From Hoplostethus atlanticus (Eukaryota; Chordata; Actinopteri; Trachichthyiformes; Trachichthyidae): a stretch of DNA of 64,000 bases. Within the stretch, counting starts at the first letter, position 1, and each line of letters opens with the position of its first letter. The notes below the pieces were generated by a model, which was given only the letters and a program-made list of their open reading frames with translations, had not been told where the DNA came from and made no database searches. The translations under genes and the position numbers were made by a program. Positions 26,001-37,900 of this stretch are shown piece by piece. The stretch covers positions 3,302,501 to 3,366,500 of the forward strand of contig JAXDDX010000043.1 in assembly GCA_034670405.1 (NCBI GenBank), written 5' to 3'.

Positions 26001-26563
26001 TGACCTGACATGTCAAACAAAAAATAATAATTATTACAGAATAGATCTAAGAATTGTTGAACATATTTCAAGTTTTGTTTTTCTGTATAGCTAGATGGTG
26101 TTAGGAGATCCAACCATTGTGAGATGTTCAGTAGACTTGTTTTCTTGGCGTTAGTTAGTTAGGGCTACAGAGGTATTGTGATTTGTGTTGCGTGTATCCA
26201 ACTCACTGAGTATGGAGCATATAGAGGGGTATAGTGGCATGCTGTATCTAAGGAACAGAGACAGTGTGGTGGTTACCCCTGGTTACCTCTGTCTCGGTGG
26301 ACAGGGCCAGCGGTGCATGGAGGTAGTCGTCAGTCTTGAATGCACATGTCGGGTCCAGTAAATCCCATTATGTGCACCTTGTACTGTGTGTTCCGTGTTC
26401 TTTGCTTATTGGAATACAAGATAGGGGGGGGGGGGGGGTTTGTGTATGTTAAGCCTTTTTGGTTTTGTCAACTGGATTGAATACTGGTTTCACTCACCAA
26501 TTTATCTTTCCCTGTTTTTTTTTTTTTTTGTTTTTTTTCTTTGAACAGCATCCAAAGAAGTAA
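17068..26563 (+). CDS. cth: cth, cystathionine gamma-lyase, complete, 12 coding exons
   Basis: PLP enzyme of transsulfuration: it cleaves cystathionine to cysteine, 2-oxobutyrate and ammonia, and makes H2S from cysteine; cytosolic homotetramer. Coding exons: 17068-17253, 17591-17672, 17885-17980, 18490-18599, 19129-19263, 19411-19468, 19621-19698, 20284-20436, 21596-21717, 22006-22058, 22560-22698, 26549-26563. Phases agree throughout and give 408 aa (human 405). Visible residues: FEYSRSGNPT with the PLP-phosphate Tyr66 and Arg68 of the neighbouring subunit, DVYGG with Tyr120, VVDNTFMS, and SATKYMNGHSD with Schiff-base Lys219. The C-terminus LVRLSVGLED is followed by AAHPKK. The start is the first in-frame ATG; about 35 N-terminal residues are weakly conserved. 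The last exon holds only four codons plus stop, after a 3.85-kb intron full of retrotransposon debris. The exon 9 acceptor uses a 23-C tract. Confidence 0.97.
18178..18440 (+). mobile_element. Tc1-like element remnant in cth intron 3
   Basis: Left end near CACCGGTCAACAGTTTTAGA, right end near TTTTGACTGGTAGTG, inverted repeats. The interior encodes a scrap readable as [20 protein letters not shown], a Tc1 transposase motif. Internally deleted and non-functional. Confidence 0.8.
21145..21333. mobile_element. hAT-like MITE, copy 3 (189 bp)
   Basis: Starts CAGGGGTGTCCGATCG and ends TTCGACACCCCTG. Perfect 8-bp target duplication CTCTAGAG at 21137-21144 and 21334-21341. In cth intron 8. Confidence 0.92.
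21566..21588. repeat. Poly-C run (23 C) serving as polypyrimidine tract of cth exon 9
   Basis: 23 uninterrupted C residues, followed by GATGTAG and then the first base of cth exon 9. It takes the position of the 3' splice-site pyrimidine tract. Confidence 0.9.
23280..24660 (-). mobile_element. L1/Tx1-like LINE fragment, reverse transcriptase C-terminal part
   Basis: Minus-strand reading pieces include FQTLKEKYALEKQDFYRYLQ followed by LRHYF (near 24400), and WREFGWKCLIRFFITPKQKA (near 24110). Further on comes a decayed motif in the style of CWR-C-G, H-HIFWECP. These are typical of the C-terminal region of fish L1/Tx1 ORF2. Frames are broken, so it is a fossil. It fills part of cth intron 11. 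Confidence 0.8.
24830..25910 (-). mobile_element. Rex/CR1-like LINE fragment with 3' tail
   Basis: A minus-strand frame at 25227-25502 reads KILHGLAPPRLSDFFTLSSR and then AQFWNSIPLHIRNIQTYKTF, the classic C-terminal end of non-LTR reverse transcriptases. The 3' tail (about 24830-24970) contains TACAGGGACAATGCACATCA, common in fish LINE tails. A MITE at about 25546-25677 is inserted in it. The 5' limit is uncertain. Confidence 0.75.
25546..25677. mobile_element. Small TIR element nested in the LINE
   Basis: Left end GGGTTGTCCCATTTCATAGG and right end GAGAAATGGGATTCGAC are imperfect inverted repeats, continued inward by CCACTACCCCTT against GTAGGGGTG. About 132 bp, no coding capacity. Confidence 0.7.
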
Positions 26564-27302
26564 AATGTCTTCAGGGTGTCTCCGAGACTGAATCAGACAT
26601 GGATGACAAAGAGGGGCGGGGCCAGAGGTTTTGAGCTGTGGCAGGTTGATAGATGGTACCTCAGTTCAATGCACAGTGTCGCTGTACTCATCAGGGAACA
26701 ATCTGTTCTTAAAAAATTACGTTCTGTGAATCATTAACACCATTTTTACATGATTTTCTTTTTAATGCAGGTTTTACTAGAACATCAGTTGTCATCTTTC
26801 TTATTTATCTGATGCTGCTTTTGCTTTGTTTTTATGTTTGTGTGTTTCTTTGTTTGGAGGGCATTGATGGGGCAAAGCGACAGAAAGTTCACAGCAAACA
26901 TCCATAGAATCTTTCTTGTTTCCTTTCGGATGGCAGCAGGCTGGTTTCATGTAATTACCCATGTGTCAGTGCGGTAAGGGCCAAACATCAGCAATGCATA
27001 AAGAGTCCATTACGAGCCGCGGTAGTTGGGAAATGCATGACTGAGAACGTCTATGATATGTAAACATATTGATTATTTGTGATTTCTCCCCATGGGCTTG
27101 ACTCTGATGATGATGATGATGATGATTGGCACGTTTAGCTGTCATAACTGAACCAATCACAGCACATGTAGGACCACCTACAATCATTCATATTTGAGAT
27201 TACCACTCATTAATAGTTAATATTATAGAGACCAAGCTCGTATCTCGACCTGGTGTCCTAAAGTCAGAAGTCGTTCACTCTTAAAATAACTGTATGAACT
27301 CA

Positions 27303-27405
27303 ATATGGTGCTCTACTGGACAGCTCAGTCGGTAGAGCATGAGGCTCAGGGTCGTGAGTTCGATCCCAACATAAAAGCGTCTGCTAAATTACTGTAATGT
27401 ATGTC
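27303..27405 (+). repeat. tRNA-derived SINE, plus orientation
   Basis: The head GGACAGCTCAGTCGGTAGAG then GTCGTGAGTTCGATCCC shows tRNA A and B boxes. The tail AAGCGTCTGCTAAATTACTG is the usual fish SINE/LINE tail. Anticodon-arm and acceptor pairing are not tRNA-like, so it is a SINE and not a tRNA gene. Confidence 0.8.
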
Positions 27406-27665
27406 TTGTAAAGGGAAGGAGGGGAAGCATAGCCCTCTAGTTTGAGTCCTAATGGGAGGGAGCATCAAGGACACACAGATGTTCCTGGTGATTAAGTATG
27501 TTGGAGGTTTTTGAAGTGACAGTTGAAATGACAACTGAGGGCTGTTGAAGGATTATTTCTCAGAATAATGTTTAAAAAGTTCCATTTGTTTTCCTGAACT
27601 CAACACAAAACCTTTTGAGGTAATGACAAACAATGTCTCACTGTTCAGGACGTTGAGTAATGCCA

Positions 27666-28473
27666 GGGGCCTGCACTACGACGCAAGTTCACCATATCCA
27701 GGATATCTGTGCAGTAGCTGGTTTATCTAACGTGACTAACCGGTATGACGAAGGTGGTTATCAACTTGCTAATTCTATCCAGGGTTTCCCCACTTGAGAT
27801 GTCTGTGTTCACATAGAAGGGGCGGGGTTTGTAACAAACAGCCAATCACATGCAACATGGACAGATCCAGAGTAGCTAAAAGATAAGCTAAGATAAAATG
27901 AACTATTGATGAAATTGGATCATTAGCAGCAACAGTAAAACGGTTCAGCAGGGAAAATGAAATGGAGTATAAGCACACCTATAGAATATAACATAGTCAT
28001 TTAGCAGACGCTTTTATCCAAAGCGTCTTACAAAGGTGATAGTTAACACTGTGGGGATTGAACCCACAACCCTTGCTCTACCAACTAAGCTGTCCAGGCC
28101 AAATAAAAAAGCAATGGCGTTCTGCCCTTCTTACGATCTGTTAATTCAATAGTGTCCCTCTGTGCACTTGTGTTTTTTTATTTTAATGCAATGTTTTTGT
28201 TCAAATCTGGTTTTGTTGATAGGCTTGTTTTTAAAAAGTCCTCGGTATCCTGTAGGAGTGACGACACCAATTTTTCCTGTCAGCTGATTGGTGAGGAGGC
28301 GGGCTTTTTATCAGTTTTGATCCAATAACCTACTCTGGAGCAGGTTTGCCGTTCAGCAAAAGTTGCTATGGCGACATACTAAAAAGTAAACCACCTTCGT
28401 GACACCGAAAACCCTGGATTAAACCCGACGTTACCTTGCTAACCCCGTGATCCAGTGTCGTAGTGTAGGCCCC
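27666..28473. mobile_element. TIR DNA transposon (non-autonomous) with a SINE inserted
   Basis: Left end GGGGCCTGCACTACGACGC and right end GTCGTAGTGTAGGCCCC are inverted repeats. Inner motifs, such as the TATCCAGG/CCTGGATT types, also mirror each other. No transposase frame. A minus-strand SINE lies inside at 27985-28105, so the SINE is younger. Superfamily uncertain (PIF/Harbinger-like end). Confidence 0.75.
27985..28105 (-). repeat. tRNA-derived SINE, minus orientation
   Basis: Read on the minus strand: GGACAGCTTAGTTGGTAGAG, then GTTGTGGGTTCAATCCCCAC, then AAAGCGTCTGCTAAATGACT. Same family as the copy at 27303, about 600 bp away and inverted. Confidence 0.8.
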
Positions 28474-29346
28474 AGGTTTTTATTGTTGGTGAGAAAAGGT
28501 TTTGCTTAGGTGCGCTCTCTGTTTGCCCTGTCACATGTTCATGCTTCATTTGGGACATGCTGCTCTCAATCAAAGTCATTTGTGTGACAATCAAATCCAT
28601 TAAAGTCAGCTTGCAGTAAAAGTCTCCGTGTCTCACTTCCTCTGAACCATCCGCTGTCCAAACACAAGCACTGTAATTGAGTTCACCATCTAAATGTATC
28701 TAAACCTATCATATCTAACGTAAACTACCACTACATGTGCAAAAACAAAATCACATCCTTGCAGCTTGTTTCCTCAGATGCCTTTCTCTCTCTTTCTAAC
28801 TTGCTGATATTCACTCTGTCTAAATCGACTTGCTGTTATCCCCAAAGCTATTTCAGCCACTTTTCGAAAATTGTGAGATGTTACCTGCATGCACAAGCGG
28901 ACTAAAATTAATAACACAACTATGTCTTGTGAAACACTGAGAGCCGGCTAGACAGACAGACAGATAGACAGGGAAACTAGGGGAACATACAAAGCTAGGA
29001 AATTCAACATATCCTTTCAATGAACCATCAGCATTTCTTCAGTCCTTTTTGGATTCATCTCTCCTCCAGTTGGTTTTGGGGTCAGTTTGGTGACTCTGCT
29101 CCTGTTTTTCCCATCTTCACTTTTCAATACGCTGAAATGAGTGTGACAGAAAGTGGCATTACTCATCCAGAGAAGCTTTGGGTTTTGATATATTTTGGGA
29201 ATGTTATCTTGTACAGCGTTAATCCAATATAATCCAACATCCTTGCCTATAGACCTGTAAGTGTATTTTGTGGGCATTATTGCTAATAGACTGCTAAAAC
29301 GTGTGCATAAATGGGAATGAATACATCTAAATGCACCTTTTACAAA

Positions 29347-29560
29347 TTATAAGTACATTTTAAACAAATGGCCAGAGGCCAGAGTTTTGTGAAGTGGGTG
29401 AGAGGCGCTGTCCATGATGGCCAGCAGTTTGACCAACATTCTCCTCTCAGCCACCACCTTCACTGGGTCCAGGCTGGCCCCCAGTCCAGACCCCGCCTTC
29501 CCCAGCAGTTTGTCTATCCTGTTGGTGTCTGCGGCTTTTATGTTGCTGCCCGGCACACAA
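29347..29560 (-). mobile_element. LINE reverse-transcriptase C-terminal fragment
   Basis: The minus-strand frame reads ADTNRIDKLLGKAGSGLGAS and then VVAERRMLVKLLAIMDSASH followed by PLHKTL. I recognise this as the region after the reverse transcriptase in a common teleost Rex-type LINE. No other part of the element was seen nearby. Confidence 0.75.
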
Positions 29561-31937
29561 CCACAAAGAAGACCGAGAAGAAGCTAGCTGTTTTGGCTCC
29601 TGCACGTGTCTCAAATATGATTAAAAAATTCTTCCACAACACAGCATCACATCAATCTACTAACCACTTTGAGTGTCACATGAACATGAAGCTGTGGAGA
29701 TTTGGCGCCACCTAGTGGTCTTAACGCCGCTACTGCAACCAGGAATGAAGACCCAGTCCAGGCTTGTAGTCAAATAACTACATTGGTTTGTTTTTCCTTC
29801 TTAGAGTACCATACGTGGGGTTAACCACACCAGGACAAATCAGACAGTGTCAGGTAATTTGTCAGTCACAGATAAATTATCTTTATCAAATATGTTCCTG
29901 TCATTCAATTAGCGGACTCCGACCCAGAGAGGAATCGATACGGACCGGAAGCATGTCATATAAATATATAATGTGCTTAATTGCTGACGGCAAGGAGGTT
30001 ATACAGAATAACCGTTGTGAAATGCAAACCGGCTAACGGTGTGAACTCGTCACTTCTTCATTTTCTATTCTCGGTCTTCTGTCGAGCTTGAACCGCAGTA
30101 GCTCCACCTGCGGCTGATATTAGCAGCGTTAAACCACCCGGAAATACTAAATAAGGTTTCCGGCCACAACCTTCACAATAAAACGCGTATCCCCTTATTA
30201 AATGAAGACAGGCCGTAACTACCCTACCCTAACGTGAATAAAGACTTTGTGCGCCACACACGAGTTATGATACACACATCATCATAACTGATCTGTTTTC
30301 GTCATTATTAGACCTCAGTTCTAAAGAAAATATGACCTTCAGTTAATTTGTTGGAAGAATGCACTACTCAAGATAAATCATCATCATCATCTTCTTGTTC
30401 TCAAGAGGACTGAAATATGCACTTTTTTTTTGCTTTTCCAAAAAGAGAAACTGTTTATTTTGATATTTCGTTTAAGATTACATACAGTTAAAAGGTACAT
30501 TTCTGCATGACTGCATGACATTGAACAGTCACAATAAAAAAAGTTTGTAAAATCCCTAGTTGGTTTCACCTAATGCTTTAATAGTCATACAATAACCTCA
30601 TAGGCCTCCGAATCATAGAATGATGCACTATTGTTAGATATCCAGACAGTCTGGACCTTTTCTATGGAGGAACTTTGGGTGACTGGACCTCCGGGAATTT
30701 TGATTGAATACCACAGGACTAAACTTTCACTCATTGTATTGGTCTATGTGTCTAGACCCACCTATCTGACTCCTACGGCACTAAACTGCACTACACTAAA
30801 ACACACCATGAAACGTATCTGCAATATTATTTCCCTTAGAAGATTAGAGTTTTAGTTATGCAAAGCTTTCTCAGAGGAGGAGCAGCTCTGGAGGCAGAAC
30901 TGATCTGGAGGCCAAAGAACCACAGTTTTTCTGGTTATGTAATATTAAACTGAAACCCAGTGAAAAGGGCAAGGGATATGAGAGGAGGTAGCTAATTTTA
31001 TTAGTAATATTATGAAGCCTAGTGCTCTTGCTACAAAAACATGAAATCTAGCTATACTAAGATATCTAGGTGAGCTGACAAGTACAAACCAGCCATACTA
31101 GCATATATCTATCTAGGTAAGCTAGTTAGCCTGCTGACATTTCCAAGATCATAATGCCATGGTCATGAATAAATAAAAAACAGAAGGTATTGCCATTCAT
31201 ATTTTTTATTTATATTTTAACCTTTGGGACCTTTGACCTTTTGTCACCCCCCTCTCACTTTCTCCCAACCTTCCCTGTCTCTCTCTAGTGTATCTATCAA
31301 ATAAATGCAAAGGAATTACCGAAAAATAATAACAAAGATTGGACCCCTATATGAGAACGAAGTAGTTGAATGTGGTTTTGACAAAAAAAGATATGATTCT
31401 GTGTTTGACTTTTGGAGTTGACCCACACATCTCCACCGAGACCAGAAGTTCCCAAACGTTGTCAAACCAAGGAGCCCCAGATAGACCACAGACCCACCAT
31501 CTGACAAGACTGCGCCCCAAGGAACCCCACCCGAGAAGAGTTTAGTTTTTAGATATTACTACAGAATTACATTACAGTGTGTGCAGTAGGTGGAGCAATG
31601 ACACCAGTGGGAAGAGTGAAACCTACGACCTGAAGAGTCATTCTCATACATTATGTCACTAGGGGTGAAATAGAATTAAAACATGCTTATTTTTACTGGG
31701 GACCTCGTGGGACCTTATCAGTGACCCCCCGGTGCCCCCCTGGACCATAGCTTGGGACCCGCTACACCGTCTGAAACTCATTACCTGATTGGCTGACGGG
31801 AGGCTGCGTGGTCGCGCAGCAATCGACTCATCTACTGTAACTTTCTTCCACTATGTTCCCGCAACTGATCACTCAACCCGTTTTTACCAGTAAACTCCGT
31901 TAATACCGGTGTTCCCGTGTGTCTAGTCACAGATACA

Positions 31938-34900
31938 ATGGAATTATTGTTGCGGTATCTGGACAGGCGCGACTCAACTAGGTGAGTTTTTGACATTTAG
32001 TTGTCACCAATACTTCAAAATAGCTTCATTTCACTTATACTAACGAAGAGTTTAGGGATATGTTTTAAAATGTACATATGTGTGTATATTGTATGTATAT
32101 ATATATGTGTGTGAAATTATATTTTTCCCGTTTCAAGAGTTATGTTATCCCCTTCTACAATGACAAATGAACTTTCTTAAATCTACTTAAATGCAGGTTA
32201 TAACCGCACCTAACCTCTAAGTAGCCAAATGAAACGAAAACTTGTTGTAGTGGTCTCATATAAACAAATATAGTAGCCCACCATCAAATATAAGAGTATA
32301 ATATAATATATAAATATAAAGATAATCTTCCACAACAACAGTAAAATAAAGCATTGGGAGGTTTATGCTGATCTGATACAGTGAGAGCTTGTAGGCTGGA
32401 CACAAGAGGGGGGGGGGGGTATTGAAAATGCACTGGGTTAACCTTGGACTTAAACCTGGCTACATGAATGCAGGCAGTGTGCTCAGTACACTCAGTTCTT
32501 CCTGTCAGAGAAGCCCAGTTTGGTGCACTGAAAAAACATGCTGATGAAATTAATCACACAGTTTCACTTCACTCTTTTCATCCTGAAACTTCACAGTAGT
32601 TCACAGTAGCAGTTACACCCGCATGAAGTGTGTGTGTTGCTTTTCCGGTGTCCCCCTTTTTTTGTTTTTAGCTCAGTAATGCCTCAAGACATGATCAAGG
32701 AGAGGAACCTGAGAGATGACCTGAGGTACTACTTCATGAGTCCATGTGAGAAGTACAGGGCCCGGCGTCAGTTACCCTGGAAGTTGGGGGTGCAGATTCT
32801 GAAGATCATCATGATCACCACACAAGTACGTTACAGCGGGTTTAATGTTGCGTCATTAAAGACTTGGAAAGAAGAAGAAGCACGTAAATCTGTTTTTGAA
32901 ACGGTCTAATTGCAAATGTCATCGATCCAAGTCATGCGGAGTATGAAGATTATTCATTATGTGAGAGAAGACGTCTTCTGTCTGTCTGTCATTCTGACTT
33001 GTGGTTTTTCTCTCTAACGATTCAGTCATTTCCATCAATCTTAGAGGCTTAAATAACATTATCTCAAGTTAAATTCTTCTTGGACACATTCTGATCATTT
33101 TCTCACTTTAGTAAAACCTGTAATAAGAATCCCTTCAACTGCCAAGTCCAGTAAATGTACATGAACTTGCCTTGCTGACCCAAATGTTTTGCATCTGTGG
33201 CTTCAAACGGCTCTGTGGCTCTGAGATGAAGGGACCCAACCCGTGGCTCTGGCCCTTGCACTGCTCACTGCTGGTTGCTTGTAACATTGACAGTCTAGGA
33301 ATTTTAGGTTTTTCTACTTTTGCACTCGTAAGTCTCTCTTGACACGAGCGTCCGTTGAATGCGGTAAATGTAAAAGCTCGCTCGTTGGTTCCCGTCTTTC
33401 CGTAGCTCATCCTGTTTGGCCTCAACAACCAACTGGTGGTGTCCTATAAGGAAGAGAACGTCATGGCCCTCAAGAACCTTTTCCTCAAGGGCTATAGCGG
33501 AGTGGATGAGGACGACTACAGCATAGCTGCCTACACCCAGCAAGACGTTTATGACAGTCTCTTTTATGTCCTGGATCAGGCAAGTGACCCCCCCACACAC
33601 ACCCACACACTTCCTGCTTTTGCTTTTCTCTTACTGTCTTTATTTCTACTCTTGTTTCTCTTATCATGTGTTTCATTATCAGCCCTGTTTCAGCTGTTCA
33701 TTTTATTCACCTGATAATCGGTTATAAACATGAAAGGTGATGGTTGTAACATTGTGGTCAGTGTTGGTCTGAACTACATTACTGTAGGCTTGAATGTGTG
33801 CTGAGTTGAACTGTACAGCAGGGTTAGGGTGACTGAGGTTTCCTAGTCTGAAACTCGACCCTATCAATTATTTAATTGAGAAAGAATCTGACCCAGGTAC
33901 TCTCTACCTGAGAGGAGTTTTGCTGTAGTATACTGGAGGGTTGCATGCCTATGCTGCAGGTAGGGAGGTTGGGGAGAGTGGAGCCTGTGATCGGTCCTAA
34001 TGAATCAAATGGTAGTGAAATAAACCAATTCCTAATTTTGCTGGGGACCTTGGAGAACATGCTCACAGACCCCTTAGGGAACCGCTGCTGTTTTTCAGTT
34101 GCTTATCATCAGCTTGAGGTGGGCTGATAGCAAAGTTGGGTGGGGTTGGGTGTCTCTCTCTGACACCATGCAAATGGCCCAGAGATGGTTTGTTTTTTAC
34201 CCCAGGCTTTATGTTCTTTACAGTACAGCCAGTTGGGCCGGCTCTCTGTTGGTCCGATCAGCTATGCTGAGGATGAGGGTGGGGGGCTTCTGCCTCTTGT
34301 CATCTGTAAGGAGTACTACAAGAGAGGCAGCGTGGAGCCTTCAGATGAGGCCTATGACATAGATGCCCAGCTGGAGAAAGGTGAGGGGGAAACACTTAAC
34401 TGAGCAACCAATCGTAACAAATGCAGGAATCAAAACAAAAGTGGCCAGACTAGAAAAATAACAAATATTCCTCTGTCCCTAGAAGTCCCTAGTCATATAT
34501 AATAGCAAGTGTTAAGGTAAAGAAATGATGATGCTGATTTATTATGAATTTGTTTCTGTTGTTTAGTGGTGTGAAGATCAGTATGTGTTACATTATGTGC
34601 TACTCCCACGTCAAGGTCACTGTAATGCGCTGTATTAAAGAGAACTGTAAAGTCAATGCATTGAGAAGCAACAGAACTAGAAACGAGATCTGTGACAATA
34701 TTTCAAAGTCATTTTCTCAATCAGTCCATCTCCCTCTCAGCTTGCATGTCACATGATCCAAAGACTGCACACCAATGGAGGGCTGAGAATTCATCGTTTT
34801 TTGATCTGGAGTTTTACAGGTATATAATCCCATCAGTTACTAACAATATCATCGACCTCTCCTGATGTCCATTAACGTCCACGTCTTCCCTACTCAGGCT

Positions 34901-37900
34901 GGTTGGCATCAAAATAACCTTCCAGCTGAAAGGAATCAACCTACAGACGGTGCGCTCGCACGAGTTACCTGACTGCTACTCTTTCTATGTCACGGTATGG
35001 TTCAGCCAACAGAATATTAGCGACAGGTGAAAGCTAGCATCCTTTGATTGATTAATTATTGATTTTACCTCTTAAGTCCACTTTGTTTATCAAGGAGAGA
35101 CGAGGGATCAAGACATTGATTTGGATGAATTTGAACTGAGGGTTTTCAGCTCATTTGACAGGCGATCCCGATATTTTGTACACCAAAAATACACTACCGG
35201 TCAAAAGTTTCAGAACACCCCCATTTTTCCAGTTTTGATTAATCGGTCCATAAGACCTTCTTCCAGTCTTCAGTAGTCCACTGGCGGTGCTTCATGGCCC
35301 AGGCAAGCCTCTTTTTCTTATTTTGCCATCTTAGCCATGGCTTCCTTACTGCCACTCGACCTGTCAACCCTGCAGCTCCAAGTCTTCTCTTCACAGTTGA
35401 AACTGAGACTTGCTTACTTCCACCAGTGTTAAGCTGTGCTTGAAGCTGTTATCCTGTGAGCCACCTATCACACAAGCTGTTGATTCTCAGTAACTTGTCT
35501 TCTGACTCTGTTGTGGCTTCGGGTCTGCCAGACCTCTTCCTGTTAGAGTTTCCTCCAGTTTCCATGTGTCTTTTGATGGTGCAGGAAACTGTACTCACTT
35601 TTTTATCTTTTAACCCTCAAATTTACATTATTTTCCAGTTTTTTTTAACCTCTAGCAGTTTACTGCTCACATTTGTACCATTTCAGGTTATTCACTAGAC
35701 TTGAATTGCTTAAATTTCAATAAAAACTGGAAAAATGGGTGTGTTTCTAAAACTGTTGACCGGTAGTGTAGACTTCACTACTGTTAACTCATTGTTCATA
35801 CAAAGTTGTGGGACTGCTTATAATATTGTTTGTAGAAATCAAACATCTTCATAATCTATTTTCCCTTGTCCCCAGATAACATTTGACAATCAGTGTCACA
35901 GTGGAAAGGTGAAAATATTCCTGGACATAGACGCCCTGAGCAGTGCATGCCGAGACTGGAAGATATCGGGGACAGGTAAGGCACACCTTTGTGTCTTTGT
36001 CATTTTTCTTAACTTTCTTGTACCAACCGCTCTGATATTTCAAACAGGCGAAAACAAATGTTAAGAATTATTTAGAAGCAGGACTGCAAGTTAGTTTTCC
36101 TCCTTCAAAATGCCAGTGAGGAGACAAATGAGGCGTTTTCTCATAAACTTGTGGTTATCAGTGCTGGGGGAGATAAACACACACACACACACACACTTTG
36201 TATCTGTTTCAGCCCAGAAGAACACACACTATCTTCTGGTGTTTGACGGCTTCGTCATCCTGGTGTGCCTCACCTCAGCCGTGCTGTGTACACGCTCCAT
36301 CGTACTGGCTGTCAGGTTACTCCAGGTGGGTCAGTCATTCCTGATTCTCTATTTTTTCTCTTCTTTACATTTCTTGCTTACTCAGTTTCTAGATTTCCAT
36401 TATTCTTCTGCATTTTCTTCTTCTTCTTCTTCTTTTTCTTTTTTCTTCTGCTTCTGCTTCTGCTTCTGCTTCTTCTTCATCATCATCTTTCTTGCTTGCT
36501 CAGTTTCTAGATTTCCATTATCCTTCCTTTTCTCTCCCATCCCTTAATAACCAAGTTGCCCAGTAAGCAGAAGTCAGTCACATCTTTACAATATCTCATG
36601 TGACCTTCACTATCAGCTGTAGCTGTGGGAGAATTGAAAGGCCCAGCACTTAGATTTGTCTCATAAGGTGACCCATCATAACATTTACACTGTTGGTCAT
36701 CTGGGCCTATTGATTTATTTTAAGAGATTGACTTGCATCAGTGTCATTACAGAGATTCTCCAGATTCTTCCAAGAAAACTACAATCGTAAAGTATGTGAA
36801 GACGACCAAAGCGAGTTCCTGAATGGCTGGTACGTGCTGGTCATCATCAGCGACCTCTTGGCCATAGTGGGATCCATACTGAAGATGGAAATACAAGCAA
36901 AGGTAAAGTTAATCATGTCCTTCTGTCTCTAACAGGACAGTTACTGTATAGCATCCAAAACCAACGTAACCTATTACACAGCATCACTCAGTTAAATGTA
37001 GTGAGGAGAGACTCTTGGGTTAGTTTTATTTGTGTACTGAGTTGTGGGCAACGTGGTAAAACTGGGGACACCGACTACTGTTTAATATCTTATGTCCCAT
37101 AGGCAGTCTGTGTCATCAGATGTGGAACAAACTTGCTTGGCTGTCCAATTTTATTTTAGTATCTCCTGATAACACGAGCAGTTGAGAAATAAAATGACCG
37201 GAGAAGGATGGTAAATGAAAGTGTCCCTTCAGTGGCCGGTGGACTTTGGAGCGAGGCGCCTGAATGTAGACGCTGTAAAGAGCCTGTTGACTTTAACCTG
37301 AGTGTGACTTCTCAGGCTGTCCTTTTACAGCCCCCATGTTAAGTATTTACCTCAGGTCTGACACGGGTAGAAATGAACTCTCTCTTTATATACGCTCGGC
37401 CCTGACTGAGGCTTGTGTTTGTGAGGGAAGCGGCTGCCAGTCGTCAGTGGTGAGCTATGTGCTCTGACTGTGCTTTGCGAGCAGACCTCTTTGAAGCAGT
37501 AGTAGAATTTGTTTTTGGAGTAGCGCTGGTATTTTTTACTCCTTAACTGATAATCCATCACCGAACACAGAGTTGAGGTTTCAGTCAGAATGTGACGTCA
37601 GTAAACTGCACACGGCGCGATCATGTTTACCAACCCAGCGGGTCAGTGACCTCTTGATACCAAAGGAACGAGAGAGCCAAAAGATCTCTAGTGACATCTA
37701 GTGAGTCCAGCTTTCTCTGGACGGAGAGCTTTCTTGCCGCTGTTTCGGAGACAGTTTGTATTTCACTCTTAATTTTTGATTCATTACTTCCTGTGGGCAG
37801 AGGAGTGTACATACCTGACGCCAGAATTTTATTTGGGGCAACAGTGCAAATCTACGGGGTCTCAATTAAGGGATGTGACGCTCTTCTGTATGGCAGCTCC

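Larger units (their letters stand above)
26564..31937. other. Gene-poor spacer between cth and mcoln2
   Basis: This starts with the cth 3' UTR; I found no clear AATAAA close to the stop. It holds two tRNA-derived SINEs in opposite orientation (27303-27405, 27985-28105), a TIR element of about 0.8 kb around the second SINE, and a LINE coding fragment on the minus strand at 29347-29556. Otherwise AT-rich unique-looking sequence. No conserved coding exon was recognised. Confidence 0.6.

Noticed and set aside
27303-27375. Apparent tRNA gene with A and B boxes
   Set aside because: The acceptor and anticodon stems do not pair properly and the sequence continues into the standard SINE tail, with a second copy nearby.
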